Shown: piece by piece, positions 1-7,901 of the stretch
Numbering within the stretch: the first letter of the stretch is position 1
Layout of the letters: each line of letters starts with the position of its first letter
Notes under the pieces: model-generated
What the model was told of the DNA's origin: nothing
Databases searched by the model: none
The model's input: the letters and a program-made list of their open reading frames with translations, nothing else
DNA from: HOT-345 sp963531535
GTDB taxonomy: Bacteria; Patescibacteriota; Gracilibacteria; Absconditabacterales; Absconditicoccaceae
NCBI GenBank assembly: GCA_963531535.1
Contig: CAUSGX010000022.1
Location: 1-8,736 of the forward strand
Reading direction: 5' to 3'
DNA length: 8,736 bases
Position numbers and translations under genes: made by a program

Positions 1-47
1 GTTTATGTGAAAAAACTTCAAGAAACATCTAATAAAAATTCTTTCTC

Positions 48-75
48 TTGAAATTAAGAACCATTTTCCTACACT
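48..75 (+). promoter_or_regulatory. Candidate promoter of the small membrane-protein gene
   Basis: A -35-like TTGAAA (48-53) and a -10-like TACACT (70-75) are separated by 16 bases, the same spacing as the other promoters placed in this window. Transcription would begin near 82 and give a leader of about 32 bases. A second -10 candidate, TATACT at 87-92, matches the -10 boxes at 563 and 4527 better but has no convincing -35 box. The promoter could therefore be shifted by 17 bases. Confidence 0.45.
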
Positions 76-113
76 CCAAAGTATGTTATACTTTTAACTT
101 TTGACCAAACAAA

Positions 114-524
114 ATGAAAGATACTATAAAAAGGCTACTTATAATCAGTTTTTTTTGACTTTTTACAGGATATCTTCTCTACACACTCATTATTTGAAGA
201 TCAATAGTTAACCCAGAATATGCGAATCTTAACTACCTTTTCTATGGGACCTTTATTCTATTCACTCTCTACATTGCAGTATACTATGGTATCTATCCAA
301 AGCACATCAAATTCAGTAGAGCAATTCTCTTTGTGATAGGTCTCTCCGCCATTATCTTAGGAAAAACTATGCTTGCAAATAATGGTCTAGAAGGAGTCTA
401 CTTTGGTGATATTGCCTGTGTGTTTTGAGTAGTGACACTTATTCTTTGACCAACTGGGTTACTCTTTACCCAAAAGATAAAAAAGCAGAAGGAAGAAAAA
501 GATTTGGAGATTATTGAGGTATAA
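114..524 (+). CDS. Small four-helix membrane protein, function unknown
   Basis: The frame is open from ATG at 114 to TAA at 522 (136 residues) only if its four in-frame UGA codons (residues 15, 28, 105, 112) are sense. I do not recognise the family. Hydrophobic stretches suggest four membrane helices at roughly residues 8-27, 41-60, 70-86 and 101-118. A short charged tail rich in Lys and Glu (about 120-135) is probably cytoplasmic. There is no signal-peptide cleavage site, catalytic motif or cysteine pattern. UGA falls inside the predicted helices, where glycine is compatible and a charged residue would not be. No Shine-Dalgarno sequence precedes the ATG; the leader is AC/T-rich. The ATG is favoured because it sits just before the first helix and follows a candidate promoter. 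The next gene is a tRNA with its own promoter, so this is probably a single-gene transcript. Confidence 0.82.
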
Positions 525-540
525 ATTATAAAAAAAATCA

Positions 541-568
541 TTGATTTTCTTCAGGACTTTCATATACT
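541..568 (+). promoter_or_regulatory. Candidate promoter of the tRNA-Leu gene
   Basis: TTGATT (541-546) and TATACT (563-568) are separated by 16 bases. The expected start near 575 lies about 9 bases before the tRNA, which would leave a very short 5' leader for RNase P to remove. The -10 box lies in the loop of a perfect 8-bp inverted repeat (555-577). Confidence 0.6.
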
Positions 569-577
569 GTGAAAGTC
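555..577. repeat. Perfect inverted repeat enclosing the tRNA promoter -10 box
   Basis: GACTTTCA (555-562) and TGAAAGTC (570-577) are perfect 8-bp complements separated by 7 bases that contain TATACT. It could act as a weak terminator for the upstream gene, since it is followed by ATTT but no real T-run. It could also be an operator over the tRNA promoter, or chance in AT-rich DNA. The sequence does not decide between these. Confidence 0.55.
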
Positions 578-583
578 ATTTAA

Positions 584-667
584 GCCTAGGTGATGGAATT
601 GGTAGACATGCTAGACTCAAAATCTGGTGGCTTCACGGCCGTGCGGGTTCAAGTCCCGCTCTAGGTA
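584..667 (+). tRNA. tRNA-Leu(CAA)
   Basis: A full class II tRNA cloverleaf can be drawn. The acceptor stem is GCCTAGG (584-590) with TCTAGGT (660-666), including terminal and internal G-U pairs, and the discriminator is A667. The D arm carries GGTAGAC. The anticodon stem CTAGA/TCTGG encloses the loop CTCAAAA, giving anticodon CAA at 618-620, which reads UUG as leucine. A long variable arm with a GGC/GCC stem (629-640) is typical of leucine tRNAs. The T arm is GCGGG-TTCAAGT-CCCGC (643-659). The 3' CCA is not encoded (GTC follows A667), so it must be added after transcription. The gene has its own promoter upstream and a terminator downstream, so it is a monocistronic unit. The TTG codon is common in the neighbouring genes. 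Confidence 0.96.
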
Positions 668-694
668 GTCTTTAATATCAAATGATTAATAAGG

Positions 695-718
695 ATTTCC
701 AGAAATGGAGATTTTTTT
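695..718 (+). terminator. Rho-independent terminator after tRNA-Leu
   Basis: A 7-bp stem, ATTTCCA (695-701) with TGGAGAT (706-712) and one G-U pair, is closed by a GAAA tetraloop and runs into seven Ts (712-718). It lies 28 bases after the tRNA and before the next promoter, so it ends the tRNA transcript. Confidence 0.75.
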
Positions 719-734
719 ATTAATTAAAATTCAC

Positions 735-762
735 TTGACACATCTCGACAATTTCCTATTAT
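735..762 (+). promoter_or_regulatory. Promoter of the exported nuclease gene
   Basis: A consensus -35 TTGACA (735-740) and -10 TATTAT (757-762) are separated by 16 bases. The expected start is near 769, giving a leader of about 35 bases that holds a good ribosome-binding site, AAGGA (793-797), six bases before the ATG. This is the closest match to the sigma-70 consensus in the window. Confidence 0.75.
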
Positions 763-803
763 CTAGTTACCAACCCCTTTTATTTTCTTATTAAGGAAAA
801 GAT

Positions 804-3800
804 ATGAAGAGATTTTTTGCCACCCTTCTTATTTTTTTTATCTTAATACAAAATACACTAGTTGTTTATTGAGATGATGTGATGATAGCAGGACTAGAAA
901 ACTGATCCGTTTCAACTACTCCTGATACCAAAGAAAGTCTCCAGGAGGCAACTATAGAGGAGACTACTCATGATAATGAAAATCAATCAGAACAAGAGGA
1001 TGATTCTCAGATATCACTCAACACTTCTTGAACTGCTCAGACAGAAGAATCTGAACCTAATACATCCCAAGAAACTTCTCTTAGGAGTTCGGATACTGAA
1101 TCAACAACCTGAGCTCTTCTAGATAATCCCTTTTTTTGAACTGGATATGAGGAGAGTCACTGATTATCATGAGCATTTGGCTCTGGAATTCTCCAGTTAG
1201 CCCAAAATACTTTAGATACAAATACAGGAACTACCCAAACCTGACAACAGCAAGCCAAACTCTTTATTACAGAATATTTCTATCACTCAAAGAATAGTTT
1301 TATTGAAATTACAAATCTCTGAGATCAAGACTACAGTTGAAGTATTTCTTTGACTGGATTCGCTTGAGCAATTGCAAAAAAAGAGCTAAAATATGATGTG
1401 AGGATTCCGGCTCAGAAGTCTGTCGTTTTCGCAAAGAGTAAAGAATTATTATCTGATTCTATTCAAAAGATTATTACAAAACATAATTATACTATCAACC
1501 AGAAAACCTGACTCCAGATTTCTCTTTCTGATCAAAGTTGAATATTAGATACTTTTGAGCTTCACAAAGATCGAGTTGCCGATATCAAAGATGCAGAAGC
1601 CTCTTTTGAGAAGGTATTGATTAACGGATCTCGACTAACAACAATGACTAGACCTGACAGAAAGCAGAATATTTCTGGAAGTTTCTCTGCAAATCCTGGA
1701 GTATATTCTACTTCGGCAGAAAATGCAAAAGATGCTACAAAACCAAAAAAGCAACCATCAAATCCCTCTCAACCACAGCAACCGCAAAATCCTCAACAAT
1801 CATGAAATAATCAGACTTGTTTCCCAGAAAATTCAGCAGGACTAGAAATACAAGAGATTTTTGCTGGGAATACTTCACTTCCAGCCTATATTGAGCTCAA
1901 GTATGACTTTGATATTACACATCAAAAGATTAGATTTACAGGGGACCTTTTAAATGAAGCTCTAACCTTTGAATGAGATGAATTTTCTGATTTTGAAAAA
2001 AATATATTATTTCTGATTACCAAGACATCATTTTTTTGAGACAATGGAATAGACACAATAATTGCTCCAAATTTAGAGATAAAAAATAGTAGTTGAAAAC
2101 TGATTTTAGAGTGATTTGATTGAACTAGTCGACAAGTTTTAGACATGATTTCCTTGACAAGTCTAGACAATAAAAAAGCTCACTATTATTCCGGAAGAAA
2201 TCAGAATTGTATTAGAAATTTTGACGAGACAGAACCTACAACTCCAGCCTTAGAAAGGAGATTCTCATTTCTTTTTAATACAACATCTCCACAAATTCAG
2301 TATATTTATACAAGCTGAGGTTGAGGTTCTTACAGTTGTCCAACAAAGGCAGATCTGTGTTGAGAAACAAAAGACACTTCTTTAGGAAAGTCTAATGAAG
2401 TAAAAACTCAATCGAAAAATAAAGAAAACACTAAAAGTTCAGATAAGAAGATTAAAAATTCTGATTTTGATCCTTTAAAATACGAGATTAAAATTGAAGA
2501 TATCGTCTATGATCCTCCATGAGCAGACAAAAATAAAGAATCTATAACACTTCTCCTCACAAATTGATGAGAATTGGATTTAGAGCATATTATTCTAAAT
2601 ATTGGATGAAAAAATAAAAAAATGAGTGGACATCTTGTAGAATGAGTTCCTCAAACTTTTATAGGAAATTTCTGATTTCCCAATTCAAGTAAGGACCAAA
2701 AAACTATCCCAGTTCAGCTAAAGTTTTGAGATCATATTTTTGATACCTACTATTATAGTTTTGAAGAGTCTCTCCAGCAGACAAAAGAAAAGTCTAAAAA
2801 ATCTGAATGATATAAGGTATTTTCAGTGTTAGATTGAGATACTTTTAGATATAGAGATGAATCTTGAAAACTCCAGTCAGTTCGTTTGCTAGGAGTAGAT
2901 GCACCAGAGAGTAATACGACAAGATATAAAAAAACCGAATGCTACTGAAAAGAGGCTAAAGATTATCTCTCTCAACTTATTAAAGGAAAGCAAGTGGAAA
3001 TAGTATTTGATCCGACCCAGCAAATAACGGATAGATACGGAAGGCAAGTTGCTTATGTCTACCTAGACGGAGTATTAGTCAACCAAGATCTCCTAGAAAA
3101 AGGATATGCTAGAGAATATACCTATAAATCAGATTATTCAAAGCAGACAGAGTTTAGACAAGCGGCTACTCAAGCAAAACAACAAAAACTCTGAATGCGA
3201 AACCCATCTATCTGTGAGAATACACATGAAGAATACGAAAAGCTTCAGCAAACTACACAAAATTTAGTAATAAAGATAACAAATATTCTCTTTGATCCTA
3301 AGGGGACTGATAAGTGAAATGAAGAAATAGAACTTTCAATCTATGATAAAAGCTGAGAAATACAACACATTGATTTCTCAAACCAATTTTGAATATATCT
3401 TTTCGAAGATACAACATGAGAAAATCAGATTTCTTTCGATGATTTCTCATTTTGAACAGGAAAATTTAAAGATATTTGATTTTTAGGGATACAACCACTA
3501 CAAAAAAAGCTAAGACTAAAATGAGATTTTTGACTACCAAATAAAAAACCAACATGTATAGCTCTTGTTCAGAGAGATCATGTTTTTGATATCAGCTGCT
3601 ATAAAGTTTGAGCTAATGATTCAAAAGAAAACCAAAAAGAAAAATCTGATTGAGGTGCCTTTTCTTGAGAAATAAAGATTTTATCTCTCCTTCCAAATCC
3701 AAAAGGAAAAGATGCTACTCATGAATTTATAGAGCTTCTCTATTCAGGAGATGATACTATTGATTTATCTCAGAATTTTTCTCTCCTTATCAACTGAAAA

Positions 3801-4445
3801 ACAAAGAAAAAACTGACGTGATCTATTGCTCCATTTGAGCCTACTAAAATATTTTGATCTTTCTCTCTACCGAATACTCAGGCTTGCATCTCACTACTTC
3901 ATTGATCAGAGACTTTAGATACATTCTGCTATTCTCAGCATAAAGAATGAAGTATTATCGCTCAAAATAATCAAATTCTTAAGTGATTAAACGAGAGATC
4001 TCCAGAATTATTAAAATCTCTTCAGCTTAAGAAAAAAAATAACCGCTACTGCATGATATATGAGTGAGAAGAAATAAAATGTCTCAATGCGCCAAAAACA
4101 AGAATTGATCCACTTCTCAAAGCAAAACAGCAAACTGTTGAGGGAGCTTTGAAGGTTTTTGAGGAAATGCTGAAAAAAGACTATACGGCATTATATTACC
4201 AAACGGAGATATATCAGATTTTTGATCTATTGAAAAAGGCAAAAGCTGACTTAAAAGACTGAAAAACACAGACTCGTATTTGATTTCAAAATTATGAGCG
4301 AAAAGATTTTTCTAAAATTTACCAAGTTCTTCAGGAGAGGACGATCCTTGATACCGGGAAAGAAATAATCCTGCAAATGATCAGTCCAAAACTAGTTGAT
4401 GTATATCAAAAATCCTACAAAAACCGAATAAATATGGCTCAATAA
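804..4445 (+). CDS. Large exported multi-LTD protein with an embedded staphylococcal nuclease (thermonuclease) domain
   Basis: This is one open frame of 1213 residues from ATG 804 to TAA 4443, read through about 54 UGA codons. Residues 1-23 form a signal peptide (MKRFF, a hydrophobic core, cleavage after about VVYG). An acidic Ser/Thr/Glu-rich spacer follows. Lamin-tail-like beta modules lie at about 152-303 and 339-520, with a Pro/Gln/Lys linker between them, and at 560-660, 821-933 and 956-1043; the last three share NPKG-x-D...E-x-IEL-like openings. A complete nuclease domain sits at 670-804. Its DGDT, VRLLGVDAPE and DRYGR motifs supply D679, R694, D699, E702 and R747, the equivalents of Asp21, Arg35, Asp40, Glu43 and Arg87 of Staphylococcus nuclease, so it should be an active Ca2+-dependent DNA/RNA endonuclease outside the membrane. 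The last 100 or so residues look alpha-helical. Several cysteine pairs suggest disulfides. No membrane anchor or sorting signal is seen after the signal peptide. The nuclease call is firm; the first two LTD modules are less sure, and the biological role is inference. Confidence 0.94.
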
Positions 4446-4504
4446 AAAGAAAATAGAGCTTATAACTAGCACTTAATAAACAGAAAAAATACTGAATGTT
4501 CCCT

Positions 4505-4532
4505 TTGAATTTCTACATAAGATTCATATACT
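4505..4532 (+). promoter_or_regulatory. Promoter of the LCP-rnc transcript
   Basis: TTGAAT (4505-4510) and TATACT (4527-4532) are separated by 16 bases. The start would be near 4539, leaving an AU-rich leader of about 33 bases with no Shine-Dalgarno sequence. No terminator hairpin is visible in 4446-4504, so read-through from the nuclease gene is possible. Confidence 0.65.
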
Positions 4533-4571
4533 CATTTTTCAATTGCTTTATTTATTGATAATAATTCTTAT

Positions 4572-6074
4572 ATGCAAACAAGGAAAGTTTGAGAATCGTT
4601 TAAACCTAGAAAAAAGAGTTGACTACTAGTGCGAAAATGGGGTATTGCTATTTTGTGTATTATCTGAGTTTTTGCTTTAATTCATCCCTATGCTGATCAT
4701 ATTAAAAGCTTTTTTAGTTCTGCTGGGAAAAATGTAGTAAAGGTTGTAAGTAAAACTGTAGGGACAGAAATGAAAAAAGATTCATACTGAAATGTAAATG
4801 TTGCATTGATTTGATATGGAGGAAGTACTCACGGTGGCGGATACCTTTCGGACACTATGATCGTGGCTTCTCGAAATCCTGAAAAATGAGCTGTTTCGAT
4901 GATTTCCATTCCTAGAGACTTATATGTAAAAAATCCACTCTGAGGAGCTTCAAGGATTAATGCTGTATTTACTCAGCTTTATTCTCATCACAAGAGAGAC
5001 CTTCATCTAGCAGCACAAGATTTTTTAAAGATGTTAGAAAAAGTTACAGGTCTCGAGATTAATTATTATGCAACTATTGATTTCTCTGGATTTAAAAAGG
5101 TTATTGATACGCTTTGAGGTATTGAAGTGAATGTTCCATCTGCACTTCATGATTACAAATATCCTGACGAACATTTGAGAGGATATGACCCTCTACATGT
5201 AGAAGCTTGATGGCAGACGATGGACTGAGCTTTAGCTCTCAAATATGCAAGATCAAGACATGCCGATGGACATGCCTCAGATTTTGATCGTTCTTTAAGA
5301 CAACAACTAGTTATTGACGCTCTTAAAAATAAACTTGTCGCTTCATGAGTATCTCTAGATAGAGCAACCCAGCTCTATAATAATTTAACAGAGATGGTAA
5401 CAACAAATGTTAAGTTAGATGAAATGCTACGAACTGTCCAGTACCTTGATGGATTAAAAACGTTCTCATTTGGAATCAATAATTCCTATAGTCCTACAGA
5501 TTTTAAGAGAATGCAAAAATGAGCATTTGTCTATAATCCACCAAGAGACCTTGTCTGAGGAGCATCAGTGCTTGTTCCGTATTGAGGAAGCGTAGTTAAT
5601 CTAGATCAATACTCAATGATTCACGAATATGTAGACTTCGTTTCTCATCTTCAAAAATTTCTAGTTGAGAAACTAACGATCGAAATTGTAAATGGAATTG
5701 ATAAAGAGCAACTTCGTACAAAAAAGCTTCAAAATACTAAGATTGCAAGTATTTTAGCGGCAAAAATGAAAAGATATGGATTAGAGGTGAAACAAGTATC
5801 AAATACTGATCCACAAGAATTAAATCAGATTGTAGTTAATATTTCAGGTGCTGAGGCTAAGGGATTTGAAGGAACAATAACTGCTATCAAAAATTTCCTT
5901 CCTATTGACCAAGTAGTGTATAATACATGAGTGATAAAGAGTATTATTGATGATTATGGTAATGAAGTAGTTGTTTTCACTTGAAGTGATGTAGAGATTA
6001 AGCTTGGGAATAATTACCTTTCAGGATTTAAATATCCTTTGCCAGAAACTTTAAATATTCAGTATCGTGATTAG
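4572..6074 (+). CDS. LytR-CpsA-Psr (LCP) family glycopolymer transferase with C-terminal LytR_C domain
   Basis: LCP enzymes move lipid-diphosphate-linked glycopolymers onto peptidoglycan on the outer face of the membrane. The 500-residue frame (TAG at 6072) has a basic cytoplasmic start, one membrane helix at about 23-37, and an extracytoplasmic LCP core. Core motifs are SDTM with D94, SIPRDLYV with R115 and D116, SRINAVF, and the signature YARSRH (225-230) followed by DFDR and RQQ (237-245). D94, R115 and the 227-243 arginines match the family's metal- and pyrophosphate-binding residues. The region from about 365 to 490 fits a LytR_C domain. There are sixteen in-frame UGA codons, including the conserved glycine of the DG-x-ALxYAR motif (residue 219). 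The start at 4572 keeps the usual basic N-terminus but has no Shine-Dalgarno sequence; GTG at 4629 would lose those residues. rnc follows after 24 bases, so the two are probably co-transcribed. It may ligate surface polysaccharide used in host attachment (inference). Confidence 0.95.
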
Positions 6075-6086
6075 TTTTATTTATAT

Positions 6087-6097
6087 AGGAAAAGGAG
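6087..6097 (+). promoter_or_regulatory. Ribosome-binding site of rnc (fixes the start)
   Basis: Two purine-rich matches precede ATG 6099. AGGA at 6087-6090 leaves eight bases to the start, a normal distance. AAAGGAG at 6091-6097 leaves only one. The first is the likelier functional site, and together they support 6099 over the in-frame ATG at 6198, which has no such motif and would cut off the first helix of the RNase III fold. Confidence 0.6.
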
Positions 6098-6098
6098 A

Positions 6099-6842
6099 AT
6101 GATTATATTACCTCCATGAGTAAAAGAACAACAAAAAAATCTGATCAGTTTTCTTGAGTCTCTTGAAATTCCAGTAGAGAAAATAAAGGATGTTGATATG
6201 CTTTTGTGTGCTTTTGTTCATAAATCATATGCCTCTGATTTTAAGGAGGACTATAATCATAATGAAAGACTAGAATTTGTAGGGGATGCAGTGCTTGGCT
6301 CAGTGATAGCCAAAGCACTTTTTCTCAATTTCCCAACAATGCAAGAATCAAATATGACGCTTTATAAGATAGGACTTGTTAGAGAAGAAACACTTGCTAA
6401 GGTTGCTCAAAAGATCAAGTTAAATACCCATATATTTATCAGTAAGGGGGAGGAAAAAAATCAAGGACGTTTAAAGGCCTCAATTATTTCTGATGCTTTA
6501 GAAGCATTGATTTGATATCTTTTCCTAGATTTTTGATATGAAGTTACTGAGGACTTTATACTTAGATACATTTATCCAGAAATCAAAGTTCTCTCAAGAG
6601 CTCCTGTAAAATCCTATAAGACGATGGCTCAAGAGCAGGTCCAAAAACTTTATAAAGTACTTCCGACTTATGAGAATATAGAAGAAGAAACTGATGAAAA
6701 GTGAAATGTTCTCCTCTATTCCGCTAAAATTATGGTAGGAAATAAGCTTCTTGCAACATGAATAGGGACAAATAAGAAAAAGGCTCAAGAAGATGCAGCT
6801 AAAAACTATTATGAGGCTACAAATCCCCATAAAAATCTCTAG
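6099..6842 (+). CDS. rnc: Ribonuclease III
   Basis: RNase III cuts double-stranded RNA and matures rRNA and structured mRNAs in the cytoplasm. The 247-residue frame (TAG at 6840) has the usual length and both domains. The catalytic domain (about 8-150) carries the signature NERLEFVGDAVL (55-66) and SDALEALIG (131-139). E56, E59, D63, D132 and E135 correspond to the family's Mg2+-binding acidic residues, so the enzyme should be active. A double-stranded-RNA-binding domain (about 172-240) has the typical SYKTMAQE opening and a G-x-G-x-NKKKAQEDAA ending. There are five UGA codons; the ones in EALIG and ATGIG fall on family-conserved glycines. The gene follows the LCP gene by 24 bases with no promoter between, so it probably depends on the promoter at 4505. 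There is no terminator before secF. Confidence 0.97.
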
Positions 6843-6856
6843 CTTTTGACTTTTCC

Positions 6857-6884
6857 TTGAAAAATGAGAGTAAAAATATAAAAT
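6857..6884 (+). promoter_or_regulatory. Candidate internal promoter for secF
   Basis: TTGAAA (6857-6862) and TAAAAT (6879-6884) are separated by 16 bases in the short rnc-secF gap. Transcription from near 6891 would give a leader of about 17 bases before ATG 6908. If used, it makes secF partly independent of the LCP-rnc transcript and rules out TTG 6857 as the secF start on that transcript. Confidence 0.45.
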
Positions 6885-6907
6885 GCGATCAGGATTTTAT
6901 TTTTTAT

Positions 6908-7855
6908 ATGATGATGAAAAGGTCATTTAATATTGTCAAAAGAGCTTATATTCGGCTCTTTGTAGGAGTTGTTGCAACGGTTCTTTCTTGGATTCTCTTT
7001 ATTAGCAATGCACAATTCTCTGAGGAATTTACTGGAGGTGTAAACGTGACATTTAAGGGGAATGTTCAAAAGACTGAATTTATTGATGGATTAACGACAA
7101 CACTTAGTCAAGAATGATTTACTAACCTAAAAGTAAACCTTGAAGATTGAGACGGAGAGGTAAAAGTAAAAATCAATGCAAAATTAGAAGATGATGCTAA
7201 AGTAGTTCAGCTTTCAAAAGCTATTTCAGACTATCTTCAGACAGAAAATTATATTTCTTCTCAAAATGAAATAGTCGAGTCAGCAATTATTGGACCAAGC
7301 GTTGGAAATTATATGCAAACAAGAGCATCTCAGGCTTTGGTCTTTGGTATCATTGCAATGGCAATCTATATGATCTTCTCATTTGGTTCTGTAAGAAAAT
7401 ATATTAATCCATCTATTCTTGCAGTAGTAGTAGTGTTGAGTACTATTTTGAGTATTAGTATTCCTGCAGGAGCATACGGAATCCGAATGGCAACAAACTC
7501 AACAATTCAGATTGATACAGTATTTATTATCGCAATCTTAACGATTATTGGGTATGGAATTAATGATGTGATTATCATTTTCGATAGAGTAAGAGAAAAT
7601 ATTATTAAAGAGTGAGAAAGGAAAGATACGAATATGTTAATGATCTTTGAGGAGAGTATTTGGCAGACTATGAAAAGATCGGTGGGAACCTCACTTTCAA
7701 CCATCCTTGTGTTAATTTGAATGTTTGTTTTTGCTACAGGAGTAGTTGCAAACTTCGCATTTACAGTGTGAGTTTGAGTTATTGCATCAGCTCTTTGTAG
7801 TATCTTTATTGCGGTTCCAACCGCTTATCTCCTTCTTAAGAAGTCTAAGAAATAA
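6908..7855 (+). CDS. secF: Protein translocase subunit SecF
   Basis: SecF works with SecD beside SecYEG, using the proton motive force to pull exported proteins across the membrane. The frame gives 315 residues to TAA 7853, the usual length for a stand-alone SecF. The order is a basic N-terminus, TM1 (about 17-34), the EFTGGV motif at the start of the periplasmic domain, that domain to about residue 128, GPSVGNYM leading into TM2, and five more helices. The family signature lies at 215-230 (GYGIND, then FDRVRE), followed by TSLST (261-265) and a glycine-rich last helix pair. Six UGA codons are read as Gly, two of them in TVGVGV. Three ATGs lie in a row (6908, 6911, 6914), so the exact start may differ by up to two codons; an AGGA at 6891 is rather far away. 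An upstream in-frame TTG at 6857 would add 17 polar residues that SecF does not normally have. secD is not adjacent. A terminator follows. Confidence 0.95.
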
Positions 7856-7871
7856 GAGTTTAAAAAATAGG

Positions 7872-7900
7872 AAAACCCTGAACTTGATTCAGGTTTTTTT
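7872..7900 (+). terminator. Rho-independent terminator after secF
   Basis: CCTGAA (7877-7882) pairs with TTCAGG (7888-7893) around a 5-base loop. The stem is flanked by an A-run on the left and seven Ts (7894-7900) on the right. It lies 16 bases after the secF stop and closes the LCP-rnc-secF unit. Confidence 0.85.
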
Positions 7901-7901
7901 C

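Noticed and set aside
1..97. Two short open stretches at the left edge (frame 1 to TAA at 55; frame 2 to TAA at 95) that could be the tail of an upstream gene
   Set aside because: Both are under 35 codons, neither shows a recognisable motif, and the candidate promoter of the next gene overlaps them.
1922..2170. Reverse-strand open frame of 82 codons
   Set aside because: It lies wholly inside the exported nuclease gene, has no ribosome-binding site, and reads as the complement of AT-rich coding sequence.
804..4445. Cluster of many pseudogene fragments or a degraded gene
   Set aside because: The only interruptions are UGA codons. The frame is otherwise intact over 1213 codons, with conserved catalytic motifs and glycine-compatible UGA positions, which fits recoding rather than decay.
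6594..6830. Reverse-strand hydrophobic open frame within rnc
   Set aside because: It is antisense to the double-stranded-RNA-binding domain; Lys/Glu-rich codons read backwards give Phe/Leu-rich artefacts.
7507..7704. Reverse-strand open frame within secF
   Set aside because: It is fully antisense to the conserved SecF signature region, with no supporting signals.
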